The notes: generated by a model not told the origin, from the letters alone. Counted from the first letter of the stretch, positions 1 through 9,649 are shown. The stretch is DNA of 64,000 bases from Simonsiella muelleri ATCC 29453 (GCF_002951835.1 NZ_CP019448.1:2232001-2296000); one strand, 5' to 3'. A program made the numbers and translations.

Positions 1-373
1 TATTTTCTTTATTGTATGCAAATGTAATATAGCAAGTTTCTACATCAAGAAATTCTAAATAAAATTTATTTCTTATTAATTGTATTTTTATTTCATTTAA
101 GTCCTGTTCACTTTTTAGTTCTATATTTAAATGGAAATTTTTACCTAATCTCAGTAAATCAAATTCTTTTCCAATTTGTGGAATTGTATAGCCAATATAA
201 AAATCATCATATTGATTTGCAGTTATTTTTTCATTATCCAAATTTTTAATTAAATTTCTAATTCCTTCAATTTCCTGTTCTTTGGGATTGATATTACTTA
301 AAGCTAAAAAATTATTAAAAATTTCTCCCAATGAACTCATTTGTATTAGAGATAGTAAATTGACTGTTTTCAT
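1..373 (-). CDS. Partial gene, nuclease-like N-terminal domain (runs off left edge)
   Basis: An uninterrupted frame of 124 codons reads from ATG at 373 to the window edge, so the C-terminus is missing. I do not recognise the full protein. Seen in the sequence: D72 in EFDLLR, followed 13 residues later by E85-L-K87 in NIELKS. This has the D...ExK spacing of PD-(D/E)XK nucleases, and the surrounding IGYTIPQIGKEFD block resembles the start of some nuclease-helicase fusion proteins (from memory, not checked). Codon use is very AT-rich compared with valS next door, a possible sign of transfer. The start is uncertain: another in-frame ATG lies at 385 and neither has a good ribosome site. A UvrD/RecD-like helicase could follow outside the window. 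Confidence 0.55.
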   Translation of the reverse strand, partial: MKTVNLLSLIQMSSLGEIFNNFLALSNINPKEQEIEGIRNLIKNLDNEKITANQYDDFYIGYTIPQIGKEFDLLRLGKNFHLNIELKSEQDLNEIKIQLIRNKFYLEFLDVETCYITFAYNKEN

Positions 374-473
374 AATTAGACCCATTCAAAAATTAGTATC
401 TGAAAAAATTGTTCAGGCTGCTTGAAAGCACTATTATACACTTTTCAGCCAGCCTGAAACCTTGTTTTTTCGC

Positions 474-479
474 TATAAT
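474..479 (+). promoter_or_regulatory. Possible -10 box of valS
   Basis: TATAAT lies 40 bp before the valS start. No good -35 hexamer sits 16-18 bp upstream. A DUS occupies 502-516, exactly where a ribosome binding site would be expected. Confidence 0.35.
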
Positions 480-518
480 ACTGCGTTTTTAATCAAACCC
501 TTTCAGGCAGCCTGAACT

Positions 519-3359
519 ATGTTAAACAAATACAACCCTTCCGAAATTGAAACCAAACATTATCAAAACTGGGAACAAAACGGTTATTTTGCAGCCGATT
601 TCTCCAAATCGCAAAGTTTTTCAATCCAACTGCCCCCACCCAATGTAACAGGTACGCTGCATATGGGACACGCGTTCAATCAAACCATTATGGACGGTTT
701 GGCGCGATATTATCGCATGAAAGGCTACAACACTTGCTGGATTCCAGGTACTGACCACGCGGGCATCGCCACGCAAATTGTCGTGGAACGCCAACTCGCA
801 GCACAAAATATTTCTCGTCATGATTTGGGGCGCGAACAATTCTTGGAAAAAGTCTGGGAATGGAAAAATATTTCAGGTGGCACCATTACCCAACAAATGC
901 GCCGTGTCGGTTGTTCGGCGGATTGGGCGCGTGAATATTTCACGATGGACGAAACCCGTGCAGAGGCCGTTACTGCTGTATTTGTGAAATTGTATAACCA
1001 AGGCTTGATTTATCGTGGCAAACGCTTGGTAAACTGGGACCCTGTGCTGGGTACGGCGGTGTCTGATTTAGAAGTGGAAAACGTGGAAACCGATGGCTCT
1101 ATGTGGCACATTCGTTATCCATTGGCAGATAATCCAGACGAAGCCGTTGTTGTTGCAACCACGCGCCCTGAAACTTTGTTGGGTGATGTGGCGGTAGCCG
1201 TTCACCCCGAAGACGAACGCTACACGCATTTGATTGGTAAACAACTGATTTTGCCTTTGACTGGGCGTACTATTCCCGTGATTGCGGACGAATATGTAGA
1301 AAAAGACTTTGGTTCTGGTTGCGTAAAAATTACACCAGCACACGATTTTAACGACTATGAAGTCGGTAAACGCCATGACACGCAATTAATCAGCGTATTG
1401 AGTTTAGACGCAAAAATTTTGGCAACGGCAGAAGTGTTTGATTACCACAGCAAGGTTTTGGAATCATTCAGGCTGCCTGAAAAATACGCAGGTTTGGATA
1501 GATTTGAAGCGCGTAAACAAATTGTTGCGGATTTAGACGAAGCAGGTTTATTGGTTAAAACCGAACCGCATAAATTGATGACCCCAAAAGGAGACCGAAC
1601 CGGCTCGGTTATTGAACCGATGCTGACGAATCAATGGTTTGTGGCGATGTCGGCAACCGCAAACGGTGGCGAACCTGACAGCGAATTTAAAGGCATGAGT
1701 TTGGCGCAAAAAGCGAAACACGCGACCGAAAGCGGTCAAGTGCGTTTCATTCCAGAAAATTGGGTCAACACTTATAACCAATGGATGAACAATATCCAAG
1801 ATTGGTGCATTTCGCGTCAATTGTGGTGGGGGCATCAAATTCCTGCTTGGTATGACGAAAATGGCAGAATTTATGTTACGCACAACGAAGAAGAAGCGCA
1901 AAAGCTTTCAGGCAGCGTGAAATTAACACGCGATGAAGATGTATTGGATACATGGTTTTCGTCCGCGCTTGTGCCGTTTACGACTTTGGGTTGGAAAGAC
2001 GGCGAACCTGAAACCGAATCAATGAAAGCGTTTATTCCGTCCAATGTGTTGGTTACGGGCTACGAGATTATTTTCTTCTGGGTGGCGCGTATGATTATGA
2101 TGACCACGCATATTGTGGGCAAAGTGCCGTTCCGTGATGTGTACATTCATGGCATTGTGCGCGACCACGAGGGCAAAAAAATGTCCAAATCCGAAGGCAA
2201 CGTGATTGACCCTGTGGATTTGATTGACGGCATTGATTTGGATAACTTATTGATTAAACGTACAACAGGTTTACGCAAACCCGAAACCGCACCGCAAGTT
2301 CGCAAAGCCACGGAAAAACTGTTCCCTGAAGGCATTCCTGCGATGGGAACAGACGCGCTGCGTTTCACGATGGCAAGCTACGCCAGCTTGGGGCGTTCAG
2401 TAAACTTTGATTTCAAACGCGCCGAAGGTTATCGCAATTTCTGCAACAAAATTTGGAATGCGACCAATTTCGTATTAATGAACACCGAAGATAAAGACTG
2501 CGGTTATGGCGCAACCGCTACCGAACCACGTGGCTACTCATTCCCTGATATGTGGATTGTGGGACGCTTAAATCAAACCATTGAACAAGTTACCCAAGCC
2601 TACGAAACTTATCGTTTTGATTTGGCGGCGGAATCGTTGTATAGCTTTGTTTGGAATGACTATTGCGACTGGTATTTAGAATTGGCAAAAGTGCAATTGC
2701 AAACAGGCTGCGAAAGCCGTCAACGTGCCACGCGCCACACCTTATTGTGTGTCTTGGAAGTGAGTTTGCGCTTGTTGCACCCGATTATGCCGTTTATCAC
2801 GGAAGAATTGTGGCAAACCATTGCGCCGATGTGCGATGCCAAAACCGCAGATAGCATTATGCTTGCGCCGTTCCCTATTTATGATAGCGAATGGATTGAC
2901 CAAACTGCTTTTGACAAAATGAACACATTGCAAGAATTGATTGGTGTCGTGCGTAATTTGCGCGGTGGAATGGGCATTGCCCCGAGTGTTAAAGCACCTT
3001 TGTTTGTGGAAAGTGCCGACAATTTGGCGGATTATTTGAAATATTTGCCAATGATGGCGCGTTTGACCGAAGCCACACAAGTCGCCACGCTGCCTGAAAA
3101 CGACGATGCGCCAGTTGCTGTGATGAATGGCGCACGCTTGATGTTGAAAGTGGAAGTGGACAAAGCCGCCGAAACCGCCCGTCTGAACAAAGAAGCCGAA
3201 AAATTGCAAAAAGCCTTGGATAAATTAAACGCAAAATTGTCCAAACCTGGCTACACCGATAAAGCACCCGCGCATTTGGTCGAGAAAGACAAAGCCGAAT
3301 TAGCAGAATTGGAAGAGAAAATGGCAAAAGTGAAGGTTGGTTTGGCGAAATTGGCTTGA
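519..3359 (+). CDS. valS: Valyl-tRNA synthetase
   Basis: Class I aminoacyl-tRNA synthetase that charges tRNA-Val in the cytoplasm and edits mis-activated threonine. The class I signatures are present: HMGH at residues 48-51 and KMSKS at 554-558. The N-terminus (MLNKYNPSEIE) has the usual ValRS beginning, which supports this start although the DUS just upstream leaves no clear Shine-Dalgarno. The lysine/glutamate-rich last ~65 residues match the C-terminal coiled-coil arm that grips the tRNA. Length (946 aa) is normal for the family. An in-frame DUS near 1468 encodes FRLPE. It stands alone, with a repeat-rich gap downstream. Confidence 0.97.
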   Translation: MLNKYNPSEIETKHYQNWEQNGYFAADFSKSQSFSIQLPPPNVTGTLHMGHAFNQTIMDGLARYYRMKGYNTCWIPGTDHAGIATQIVVERQLAAQNISRHDLGREQFLEKVWEWKNISGGTITQQMRRVGCSADWAREYFTMDETRAEAVTAVFVKLYNQGLIYRGKRLVNWDPVLGTAVSDLEVENVETDGSMWHIRYPLADNPDEAVVVATTRPETLLGDVAVAVHPEDERYTHLIGKQLILPLTGRTIPVIADEYVEKDFGSGCVKITPAHDFNDYEVGKRHDTQLISVLSLDAKILATAEVFDYHSKVLESFRLPEKYAGLDRFEARKQIVADLDEAGLLVKTEPHKLMTPKGDRTGSVIEPMLTNQWFVAMSATANGGEPDSEFKGMSLAQKAKHATESGQVRFIPENWVNTYNQWMNNIQDWCISRQLWWGHQIPAWYDENGRIYVTHNEEEAQKLSGSVKLTRDEDVLDTWFSSALVPFTTLGWKDGEPETESMKAFIPSNVLVTGYEIIFFWVARMIMMTTHIVGKVPFRDVYIHGIVRDHEGKKMSKSEGNVIDPVDLIDGIDLDNLLIKRTTGLRKPETAPQVRKATEKLFPEGIPAMGTDALRFTMASYASLGRSVNFDFKRAEGYRNFCNKIWNATNFVLMNTEDKDCGYGATATEPRGYSFPDMWIVGRLNQTIEQVTQAYETYRFDLAAESLYSFVWNDYCDWYLELAKVQLQTGCESRQRATRHTLLCVLEVSLRLLHPIMPFITEELWQTIAPMCDAKTADSIMLAPFPIYDSEWIDQTAFDKMNTLQELIGVVRNLRGGMGIAPSVKAPLFVESADNLADYLKYLPMMARLTEATQVATLPENDDAPVAVMNGARLMLKVEVDKAAETARLNKEAEKLQKALDKLNAKLSKPGYTDKAPAHLVEKDKAELAELEEKMAKVKVGLAKLA

Positions 3360-3410
3360 TGTGATTTTGAGATTAAAGGCAGCCTGAACTTTTTACAAAA
3401 CCCCAAAATA

Positions 3411-3574
3411 AGAACCTGTATTCACAGTCAACGTAAAATGGATTTTTGTCCCCATTTGATGCGAATGTAAGGAGAATTTCATGCTAATAGCGTTCCTATT
3501 GGCATAAAATTCAACGCAGCAGGCGTGCTAAATGAGACAAAAAGACATCGCACTTAGTTATGAATACAGGTTCT
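3411..3574. repeat. Repeat A, copy 1 (~164-bp inverted-terminus element)
   Basis: Begins AGAACCTGTATTCACAG and ends with the inverted form CTGTATTCATA-like arm closing in ACAGGTTCT. The interior has an imperfect central dyad around CGTTCCTATTGGCA. Four further copies occur at 20205, 23969, 31304 and 34084. It has no coding capacity and is MITE-like. Confidence 0.85.
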
Positions 3575-3651
3575 AAAAATAGGGCAAGTCAACCGCCATG
3601 TACATCTCCAGAGCAGACAACGCAGTCGTATTGTTCATTTTAAACGACCGT
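3575..3651. repeat. Repeat B, Correia-like piece
   Basis: AAAAATAGGGCAAG...ATTTTAAACGACC directly abuts repeat A copy 1. Related pieces lie at 5125, 16576, 31471 and 33972. The GTTTAAAAT end and the internal CCGCC...GCAGAC block recall neisserial Correia elements. The outer TATAGT terminus is missing on the left side here. Confidence 0.6.
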
Positions 3652-3652
3652 A

Positions 3653-4369
3653 CTACTCAATTTCCAAAATCACAGGTAAATGGTCTGATGCGCAAAATTG
3701 CGCTACTTCGGCACGCCCTTTCAGGCAGCCTTTAATAAAAATATGGTCAAGTGTTTGTTTTGGATGCCAACTTGGGTAAGTGGCCGTGTTGTCATTCAAA
3801 TGAATATAATCAAAATCTTTAAGCAAATGAAGCTGTTCAGCATTTGAGGGGCAATTAAAATCGCCCATTAAACACACATTATCATACGGTTTAAGCGTTT
3901 CACGAATAAAACGAATTTGCTTCAATTGATCCAGCATACCCAAACTCAAATGTGCATTGGCCACCACCATTTGACCAAATGGCATCTCCACCGCCACAGC
4001 CAACATACCGCGTCCTTTAATACGTGAAGGCAAAGGGGTATTGACCACTTGTTGCAAGGGTATTTTACTTAAAATCAAATTACCATGTACTGATAATTTG
4101 CCTACCACACGATTGATTTGACACGCATAATATTCAAATGGCGTATGCGCTAAAAATTGTTCTACTTGATTTTTGTAGCCATTGCGAAAACCACCCAAAT
4201 CCACTTCTTGCAAACACACTACATCAAAATCACTGATGTATTGCGCAATATTTTGCAAAACTGTCGTTTTGGTTGGCGATGGCATGATTTGTAAATGCAA
4301 ACGTGATAAATAACTGAAATAGCTGTCTGATGCGATGGCAGCCTGAATGTTATAGCTAAGTATTCTCAT
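3653..4369 (-). CDS. Endonuclease/exonuclease/phosphatase (EEP) family protein
   Basis: A 238-aa soluble protein with the full set of EEP-fold catalytic motifs: N7 in LSYNIQ, E55 in CLQEVD, N138/H140 in NAHLS, D170/N172 in GDFN, D208-H209 in LDHIF and D229-H230 in SDHLP. These form the metal-dependent phosphodiesterase site shared by exonuclease III, DNase I and sphingomyelinase-like enzymes. The length and the LDHIF...SDHLPV ending fit the small bacterial EEP proteins of unknown substrate rather than XthA. No signal peptide is seen. Its stop codon lies at the edge of repeat B. A second, membrane-anchored EEP protein is at 20434. Confidence 0.85.
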   Translation of the reverse strand: MRILSYNIQAAIASDSYFSYLSRLHLQIMPSPTKTTVLQNIAQYISDFDVVCLQEVDLGGFRNGYKNQVEQFLAHTPFEYYACQINRVVGKLSVHGNLILSKIPLQQVVNTPLPSRIKGRGMLAVAVEMPFGQMVVANAHLSLGMLDQLKQIRFIRETLKPYDNVCLMGDFNCPSNAEQLHLLKDFDYIHLNDNTATYPSWHPKQTLDHIFIKGCLKGRAEVAQFCASDHLPVILEIE

Positions 4370-4458
4370 TAAAAGTCCTGATTTGGAATGAAAAATCTGC
4401 GATAATTATTCAATAACCAATTCAATAATTCAAGTTGATTCATGAAAGTGAAAACACA

Positions 4459-5124
4459 ATGATTAATCAAAATATTGTTAATATTCAAGCACCTGTTGGC
4501 ATACTGGAAGCCATTTATTTACCAGCACAAGGCAACGAACGCGGCGTGGCAGTCATCAATCACCCCAACCCCACGCAAGGTGGCACATTCACCAATAAAG
4601 TGATTCAAACCGCCGCTAAAGCATTGGCGCAAATGGGTTTTCATTGTTATTTACCAAATTTGCGCGGCACAGGCAACAGCGCAGGCACACACGATTACGG
4701 TCGCGGCGAAACCGAAGATTGTGTAGCCGTCATTGATTTTGCGCGTGGCAACCATTTGAATGCACCAGAATTTGTGTTATCTGGGTTTTCGTTTGGCGGC
4801 TATGTGGCGACTTTTGCAGCACATCAGCGCGAACCTGATTTGTTGTTACTCATTGGCGCAGCAGTCGGACATTACACCGAACCTGCACCACACGTCCCCG
4901 ATATAAATAAGACATTAATCATTCATGGCGCAGACGATGAAGTCGTGGAATTAGCTAAGCCACTCAAATGGGCTGGCGAACAAAATTTGGCGGTAATCGT
5001 GCTGCCTGAAAGTTCGCATTTTTTCCATGGTAAATTGATTCAATTGCGTGATGCGGTGTTGCGTTTTGCGCCTACGGTTCTGAACCAATCATTTGAATCA
5101 AATAATGATAGCCGTTTAAAATAA
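4459..5124 (+). CDS. Alpha/beta hydrolase
   Basis: A 221-aa single-domain alpha/beta hydrolase. The nucleophile elbow is GFSFG with Ser111, the acid is probably Asp159 or Asp160 in IHGADD, and the histidine is His187 or His190 in SHFFHG. HPNP near residue 35 and LRGTGNS near 68 are typical of the YdeN/dienelactone-hydrolase-like group. The substrate is unknown. ATG at 4459 is preferred over an upstream in-frame TTG at 4435 because family members start just before the first beta strand. It is divergent from the EEP gene and probably cytoplasmic, with no leader peptide. Confidence 0.85.
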   Translation: MINQNIVNIQAPVGILEAIYLPAQGNERGVAVINHPNPTQGGTFTNKVIQTAAKALAQMGFHCYLPNLRGTGNSAGTHDYGRGETEDCVAVIDFARGNHLNAPEFVLSGFSFGGYVATFAAHQREPDLLLLIGAAVGHYTEPAPHVPDINKTLIIHGADDEVVELAKPLKWAGEQNLAVIVLPESSHFFHGKLIQLRDAVLRFAPTVLNQSFESNNDSRLK

Positions 5125-5195
5125 AAATAAGACAACCGTAACCGCCGTGTACATTTTGTAGTGGTATTTTGAATTTTAAACGACCATACATAAAA
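5125..5195. repeat. Repeat B, Correia-like piece
   Basis: Contains AACCGCCGTGTACATT and ends in AATTTTAAACGACCATAC, matching the core and the GTTTAAAATT-type end of the other B copies. It sits right after the hydrolase stop codon. The left end is degraded. Confidence 0.5.
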
Positions 5196-5224
5196 AATGC
5201 CCCCAAGATGGGGCTTTACAAAGA

Positions 5225-5263
5225 TTTCAGGCTGCCTTTACATTCATCAAGGCAGCCTGAAAA
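5225..5263. terminator. Convergent DUS pair acting as terminator
   Basis: TTTCAGGCTGCC and GGCAGCCTGAAA form a 12-bp stem with a 14-nt loop between convergent genes, followed by AT-rich sequence. Inverted DUS pairs as terminators are established in Neisseriaceae. Confidence 0.7.
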
Positions 5264-5274
5264 TTTTGCTGTAA

Positions 5275-5535
5275 CTATTTTTTTGGGCGATTCAATGCTT
5301 CCAAACGCGCATGAATGTGGGTGTACAAAAATTCACGTTTTTCCCACAAGAAAGTCTCAAATTTTTTCAATGAATAAAATTTTTGTACCATAGTCGGGAA
5401 ACCTTTGTGCAAAATAGCAGCCAATTCACGGTTCATTTGTTCATCATTCATGGCAATTTGCAAATCGCATTGTTTAGCTTCTAAATATTCAGTGATTTGT
5501 TTTTTAATGTAATTATTAATTTCAAATTGTTGCAT
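5275..5535 (-). CDS. Small conserved-looking hypothetical protein
   Basis: An 86-aa hydrophilic, probably helical protein without a signal peptide or cysteines. I do not recognise it. Support for a real gene: a strong AGGAAGG ribosome site about six bases before the ATG, codon use like its neighbours, and a terminator just beyond the stop. The basic end (ALNRPKK) and the many Glu/Lys/Phe residues suggest a cytoplasmic binding protein, but nothing shows a function. It is transcribed in the same direction as tamB, upstream and on the same strand. Confidence 0.6.
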   Translation of the reverse strand: MQQFEINNYIKKQITEYLEAKQCDLQIAMNDEQMNRELAAILHKGFPTMVQKFYSLKKFETFLWEKREFLYTHIHARLEALNRPKK

Positions 5536-5625
5536 GGTGTGCCTTCCTATTACTATTTAAATCAGTTTATTTAAAAATATAAGCCATTTGTATGCCAATG
5601 TAATGGCGCATTTTCAAGCTGAAAA

Positions 5626-8600
5626 TTACTTTTTGGCAACGTCTTCATTTTCATTATTTTCATTTTTCCAAAATAAGCCGTCAAATCGTTTCACATAACG
5701 TACTTCCCCGCTTGATGATTCTGTCCCCAATCGGGCAATCGCTTGGAAAGATTTACTTAATTGGTAAATCAGTTTGACCGATTGAGTCGGCGTTTGCAAG
5801 CCTGCTTCGTAGCCAAGATACAAATCATGAGTGAGTTGTTTACCGAATGTCAAAACTTGTTGAGCGGGATTCATTTCACCTGTTTGAACATCACGCCTTT
5901 GGCTGCTGGACAAGCCAAAATCATCAACCAAACCCACTTTATCATTCAGGCTACCTGCCAAAAATGCGCCTGCTGCAGTGGCCAAAGCTGCGTTGTCGGT
6001 GCTGCTGCCACTGCTGGCACGGTTCAAAATCAACCACGACAACTTGTCCTTTTCACTCATGGGTTCGTTGGCAACCAATGTAATGCGTGGAGCGTTCAAA
6101 TTGCCCAAAACTTCCACACCCGCGCCCACTTGCGAGCCACGTCTTTCGGCACGAATATCCAAATTAGGCGTACTCAATGGCCCAACAAACGAAATCACGC
6201 CTTTTTTAATAATCAAATCTTGACCATAAGCTTTATAGCGACCCTGCACCACATTCACGCTGCCAATCGCTTGAATATCCTGTTGTGGTCTAGCAGACAA
6301 AGACAATTTACCGCCTAATTTCACGTTTAAGCCTTCACCACTAAAATAGAATTTATCATTCAAATTAAAATCCAAATTCATGGTAAATGGTGTAGCGGCG
6401 GTTTTTGTAGGCTGTGTTTCACCCAATACCACCACATCATCATCTAAAGTCGGTGCACTGCTATCTTGAAAACCGAATCGCCCTTCATCTGTAACCAGCG
6501 AGCCGTTAAGAATAAAACCACGTTCATCATACGTCAAATTGGTTTTGCCACTAATGGTTAAGTTGCGATTGTGTTGATTCAAAACTTGGTAATGGTCAAA
6601 CACCACATCAGCAATGACTTTGGTGCTGCTGCCTGAATAATCGGCAGTACCTGTCAGCGTTGCTGTGCCATCACGGCGAAACGTGAGTGCGTCCACAATC
6701 CACACACCATCAGCTAAACGAGATTTCAGGCTGCCATCTTTGAGAACAATGCCTGCGCTTTGATTGCGGTAATACAGGTTTTCACCATCAATTGTGCCAG
6801 CATATTTGACTGCTGATAACTTGCCTGTTAAAGCGACTGCACCCATTAATTTACCTTTGACCACTTGACCTGTTGGCAAAATATTTTTTAATGAATTCAA
6901 TTCCGCTACATTCAATAAAATTTTGCCATCAACGGGAGCCGCCATCAAATCGCCTTGTCCAAATGCTTGCAAAATATTGAAATGGCCAATCACTTTGCCA
7001 TAGCGTGTGTCGCCACTGAAATTATTTAAAATACCACGATCCGCCAAATGGGTTTTCAAGACAAAATTTTCTAATAATAATTTAGGCTTACGTTCGGTTG
7101 GCAACACCAAATCGCCGCCTTGTTGACGCAAATTCAAATAACCACGCGGTACTTGGGTATACGCCAAATCCCAATCACTGGCAATGATTAAATCATGCTC
7201 AATCGGCGGTGTATAGAAATTATGTAATTGAACCAAATGTAAATTATTTGCACTGCCTTTGGTAGACAAGCCTGATTGTTTGTCCCACACAAAGCGTTCC
7301 AAATTCAGGCTGCCTCCCAACGCTAACCAACGCGCAGGACTCAATACCACACGTTGCTCGCCTGCTTCCAATTTCAATTGATTTTGTAAACGCAAATTCA
7401 ATGCGCCATTCAAATCCAACTGATTCACTGTACCAAGCCATTGATTTGCATCGTTTAAACCGCCATTAGCTGCCAAAATCAACGTGTAAGGTTTGCCATC
7501 CACTTTCAGGCTGCCTGAACCGTTTAATTGGTGCTGGCGCAAGCTGCCATTCATCGCCAATTTCACATTATCAACGGTGGTGTTACCCGATACAATGCCA
7601 TTTCCGTCCAAAGCAATTGCCAACGGTGCGTTTTTTTCTGGCGCACCTTTCACTTTAAAATCAAGTGTTTTGATATTGACTATGTTGGGTAAATTAAAAT
7701 CCCGCGCTTGTCCGACTAAATCAGCTTCTACTTTTGTCCAACTGTCTGCGGTGTTTTTCAGGCTGCCTGAAACGACTGCCAAACCTTTCACACCAAAACC
7801 AAATTGTGCCAAATTTGGCGCGTTCACATTCACTTGTAATACATCGCCTTTTTTACCAAATTTTCCTTGTGTTTTTAAAATATTGCTGCCTAATTGCACC
7901 GACAAATCTGCACGACTCAAATGGTTATTGTCATACGCCACCAAGCCACTACCCGACAATTTTGCCCCCGACAATTCCGATGGACGAAACAATAATTCCG
8001 CTTGATAAGCAGTTTTGACAATTTCCCCCGACAATTTCACTTCGCCATTGACGTTGCCTGCTGGAAATTCGGGATACAATTTGGCTGGATTAAATCTTTG
8101 CGTGTTGATGCTAAGCAAAAGTTTTTGATTTTTAAATAATTCTAAAGAACCAGCCACATTCGCTATGCCACCATTTTGCGGACGAATTTCGCCATTTTGC
8201 AAAATAACCACACGTTGTCCATTATTGGCATCGGTTATGAGCATAACCACGCCTTTGGCATCGGCACGCCCCGTATTCAAATCAAAGCCCAATTTGGGTT
8301 TATCAAATGTGCCTGTAGCGGTTAACTGACCATTGAGTGTACCGTCAATTTGGCTGCTGATGGCATCTGCACTGGTGATGTTTTTTAAGGCAGCCTGAAG
8401 GTTCATGGTGTGTTTTTGCGTGTAGATTCCGCCAGTTAATTTAATTTCGCCACGTGCCATCAAATTCGCATGAAGCTGCTTGATTTCCACCGCGCCACTT
8501 TCATTAACCATAAAATCACCCGACAATTCACGCACAGGAATCCCCGACTTATCGGCTGCTAAAGGCTGCGCATTTTGCAAATGAATGTTGCCAGTCAAGC

Positions 8601-9555
8601 CAATCACATCACCCAAATCGGGTAACACATTGGCATCAAAGGTTAATTTTGCTTGTGGCAGACTGGCTAAAAAAGCACGTGGGTTGATGCCTTCCCCTTG
8701 CAATTTAACGTGTCCGATGTATTCACGGATGTTCGGCGCAAACGGATGAACCACAGTATCCGCATCTAAAGAAATACCTAATCCCTTGATATTAGTATTT
8801 AAAGTTACGTCTTTCAGGCTGCCTGAAAGATTCAAACGATTATCCACTTGAATACCGTCCAACACACCTTGAGACGCAAGTTTGCCCGTCAAAGCGTAAG
8901 GCGTTTGATTGACCAGCGAAAAGCTGCCACTGCTGTCCGTCCAATCGGTTTTCACAGACGGAATATTCAAAAAATGTTTTTTGTGGTCATATACATAACT
9001 CGCGTGGACATGATGCAGCCACACGGTATTTTTTTTGCCTTGCGTGATTTTGCCGACTTGCAATTTATCAATCGCAGCAGTAAAGGGCAGCGACAAATTT
9101 TCAGGCAGCGTGAACGGTTCGCTTTTGGGTTTTGGGGGCGTGGGTTTGTCTTGAATGTGAACATCACCCGCGATGAGTTCGTTAATATGCAGATGATGTA
9201 ATTTAATTAATTCAGTGGGTTGCCATTTTAATTTTAAACTGGTGGCGGTGATGTCAGCCGATTCGGTATTCACGGTAACACCTTGTGCGCTAAAACCGTG
9301 CCACAACGAACCTTGCAGTGAATCGGTTTGGATTGCCACGCCCAATTGAAATTTTTCAGGCAGCGTGAGTGCGTAGCGTAACCCTTTTTCGCTGCCCACA
9401 AGCCAAATTGCGCTTCCAACTAACACCAAAATAACCAGTATAAACAATAGAATAAGCGCAGACGAAATACGCCACAACCAACCGCGTTTGCGTTTGATTG
9501 GAGCGGATTTTGTGGAAGGATTGATTTGGGGTAAATCGGATTGTGGGTCGGTCAT
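5626..9555 (-). CDS. tamB: Translocation and assembly module protein TamB
   Basis: A very long (1309 aa) AsmA-like protein anchored in the inner membrane and spanning the periplasm. The family (TamB/YtfN, with a DUF490 C-terminus) works with the Omp85 protein TamA and in phospholipid transport to the outer membrane. Seen: a short basic cytoplasmic N-terminus (KRKRGW), one membrane segment at about residues 28-53, long beta-rich repeats rich in G, N, L and K, and the conserved C-terminus with GRYKAYGQDL, LSWLILNRA and DLYLGYEAGL. In Neisseria tamA normally lies beside tamB. Here both flanks carry unrelated genes, so tamA must be elsewhere or absent. Many in-frame DUS are present. Confidence 0.93.
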   Translation of the reverse strand: MTDPQSDLPQINPSTKSAPIKRKRGWLWRISSALILLFILVILVLVGSAIWLVGSEKGLRYALTLPEKFQLGVAIQTDSLQGSLWHGFSAQGVTVNTESADITATSLKLKWQPTELIKLHHLHINELIAGDVHIQDKPTPPKPKSEPFTLPENLSLPFTAAIDKLQVGKITQGKKNTVWLHHVHASYVYDHKKHFLNIPSVKTDWTDSSGSFSLVNQTPYALTGKLASQGVLDGIQVDNRLNLSGSLKDVTLNTNIKGLGISLDADTVVHPFAPNIREYIGHVKLQGEGINPRAFLASLPQAKLTFDANVLPDLGDVIGLTGNIHLQNAQPLAADKSGIPVRELSGDFMVNESGAVEIKQLHANLMARGEIKLTGGIYTQKHTMNLQAALKNITSADAISSQIDGTLNGQLTATGTFDKPKLGFDLNTGRADAKGVVMLITDANNGQRVVILQNGEIRPQNGGIANVAGSLELFKNQKLLLSINTQRFNPAKLYPEFPAGNVNGEVKLSGEIVKTAYQAELLFRPSELSGAKLSGSGLVAYDNNHLSRADLSVQLGSNILKTQGKFGKKGDVLQVNVNAPNLAQFGFGVKGLAVVSGSLKNTADSWTKVEADLVGQARDFNLPNIVNIKTLDFKVKGAPEKNAPLAIALDGNGIVSGNTTVDNVKLAMNGSLRQHQLNGSGSLKVDGKPYTLILAANGGLNDANQWLGTVNQLDLNGALNLRLQNQLKLEAGEQRVVLSPARWLALGGSLNLERFVWDKQSGLSTKGSANNLHLVQLHNFYTPPIEHDLIIASDWDLAYTQVPRGYLNLRQQGGDLVLPTERKPKLLLENFVLKTHLADRGILNNFSGDTRYGKVIGHFNILQAFGQGDLMAAPVDGKILLNVAELNSLKNILPTGQVVKGKLMGAVALTGKLSAVKYAGTIDGENLYYRNQSAGIVLKDGSLKSRLADGVWIVDALTFRRDGTATLTGTADYSGSSTKVIADVVFDHYQVLNQHNRNLTISGKTNLTYDERGFILNGSLVTDEGRFGFQDSSAPTLDDDVVVLGETQPTKTAATPFTMNLDFNLNDKFYFSGEGLNVKLGGKLSLSARPQQDIQAIGSVNVVQGRYKAYGQDLIIKKGVISFVGPLSTPNLDIRAERRGSQVGAGVEVLGNLNAPRITLVANEPMSEKDKLSWLILNRASSGSSTDNAALATAAGAFLAGSLNDKVGLVDDFGLSSSQRRDVQTGEMNPAQQVLTFGKQLTHDLYLGYEAGLQTPTQSVKLIYQLSKSFQAIARLGTESSSGEVRYVKRFDGLFWKNENNENEDVAKK

Positions 9556-9606
9556 AGGGAAATCGTGAAATAAATTTTGTGATAAAAAATGAAATGGTTA
9601 ATCTTC

Positions 9607-9618
9607 AGGCTACCTGAA
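9607..9618 (+). repeat. Variant DUS AGGCTACCTGAA
   Basis: This 12-mer differs from the dominant DUS by one base and equals the dialect described for Eikenella. The same 12-mer occurs at 10288 and 49975. Confidence 0.6.
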
Positions 9619-9649
9619 GTATATTAATTAATTGATTAATATAATGAAG

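Noticed and set aside
5169..5393. Plus-strand frame of 74 codons after the hydrolase
   Set aside because: It begins in repeat B, runs through the DUS terminator and overlaps a better-supported gene on the other strand.
5761..6318. Long plus-strand frames inside tamB
   Set aside because: They are antisense shadows of a clear TamB reading frame, lack ribosome sites and have unlikely composition. The same applies to frames opposite valS, polA, etfB, topA and the ABC exporter.
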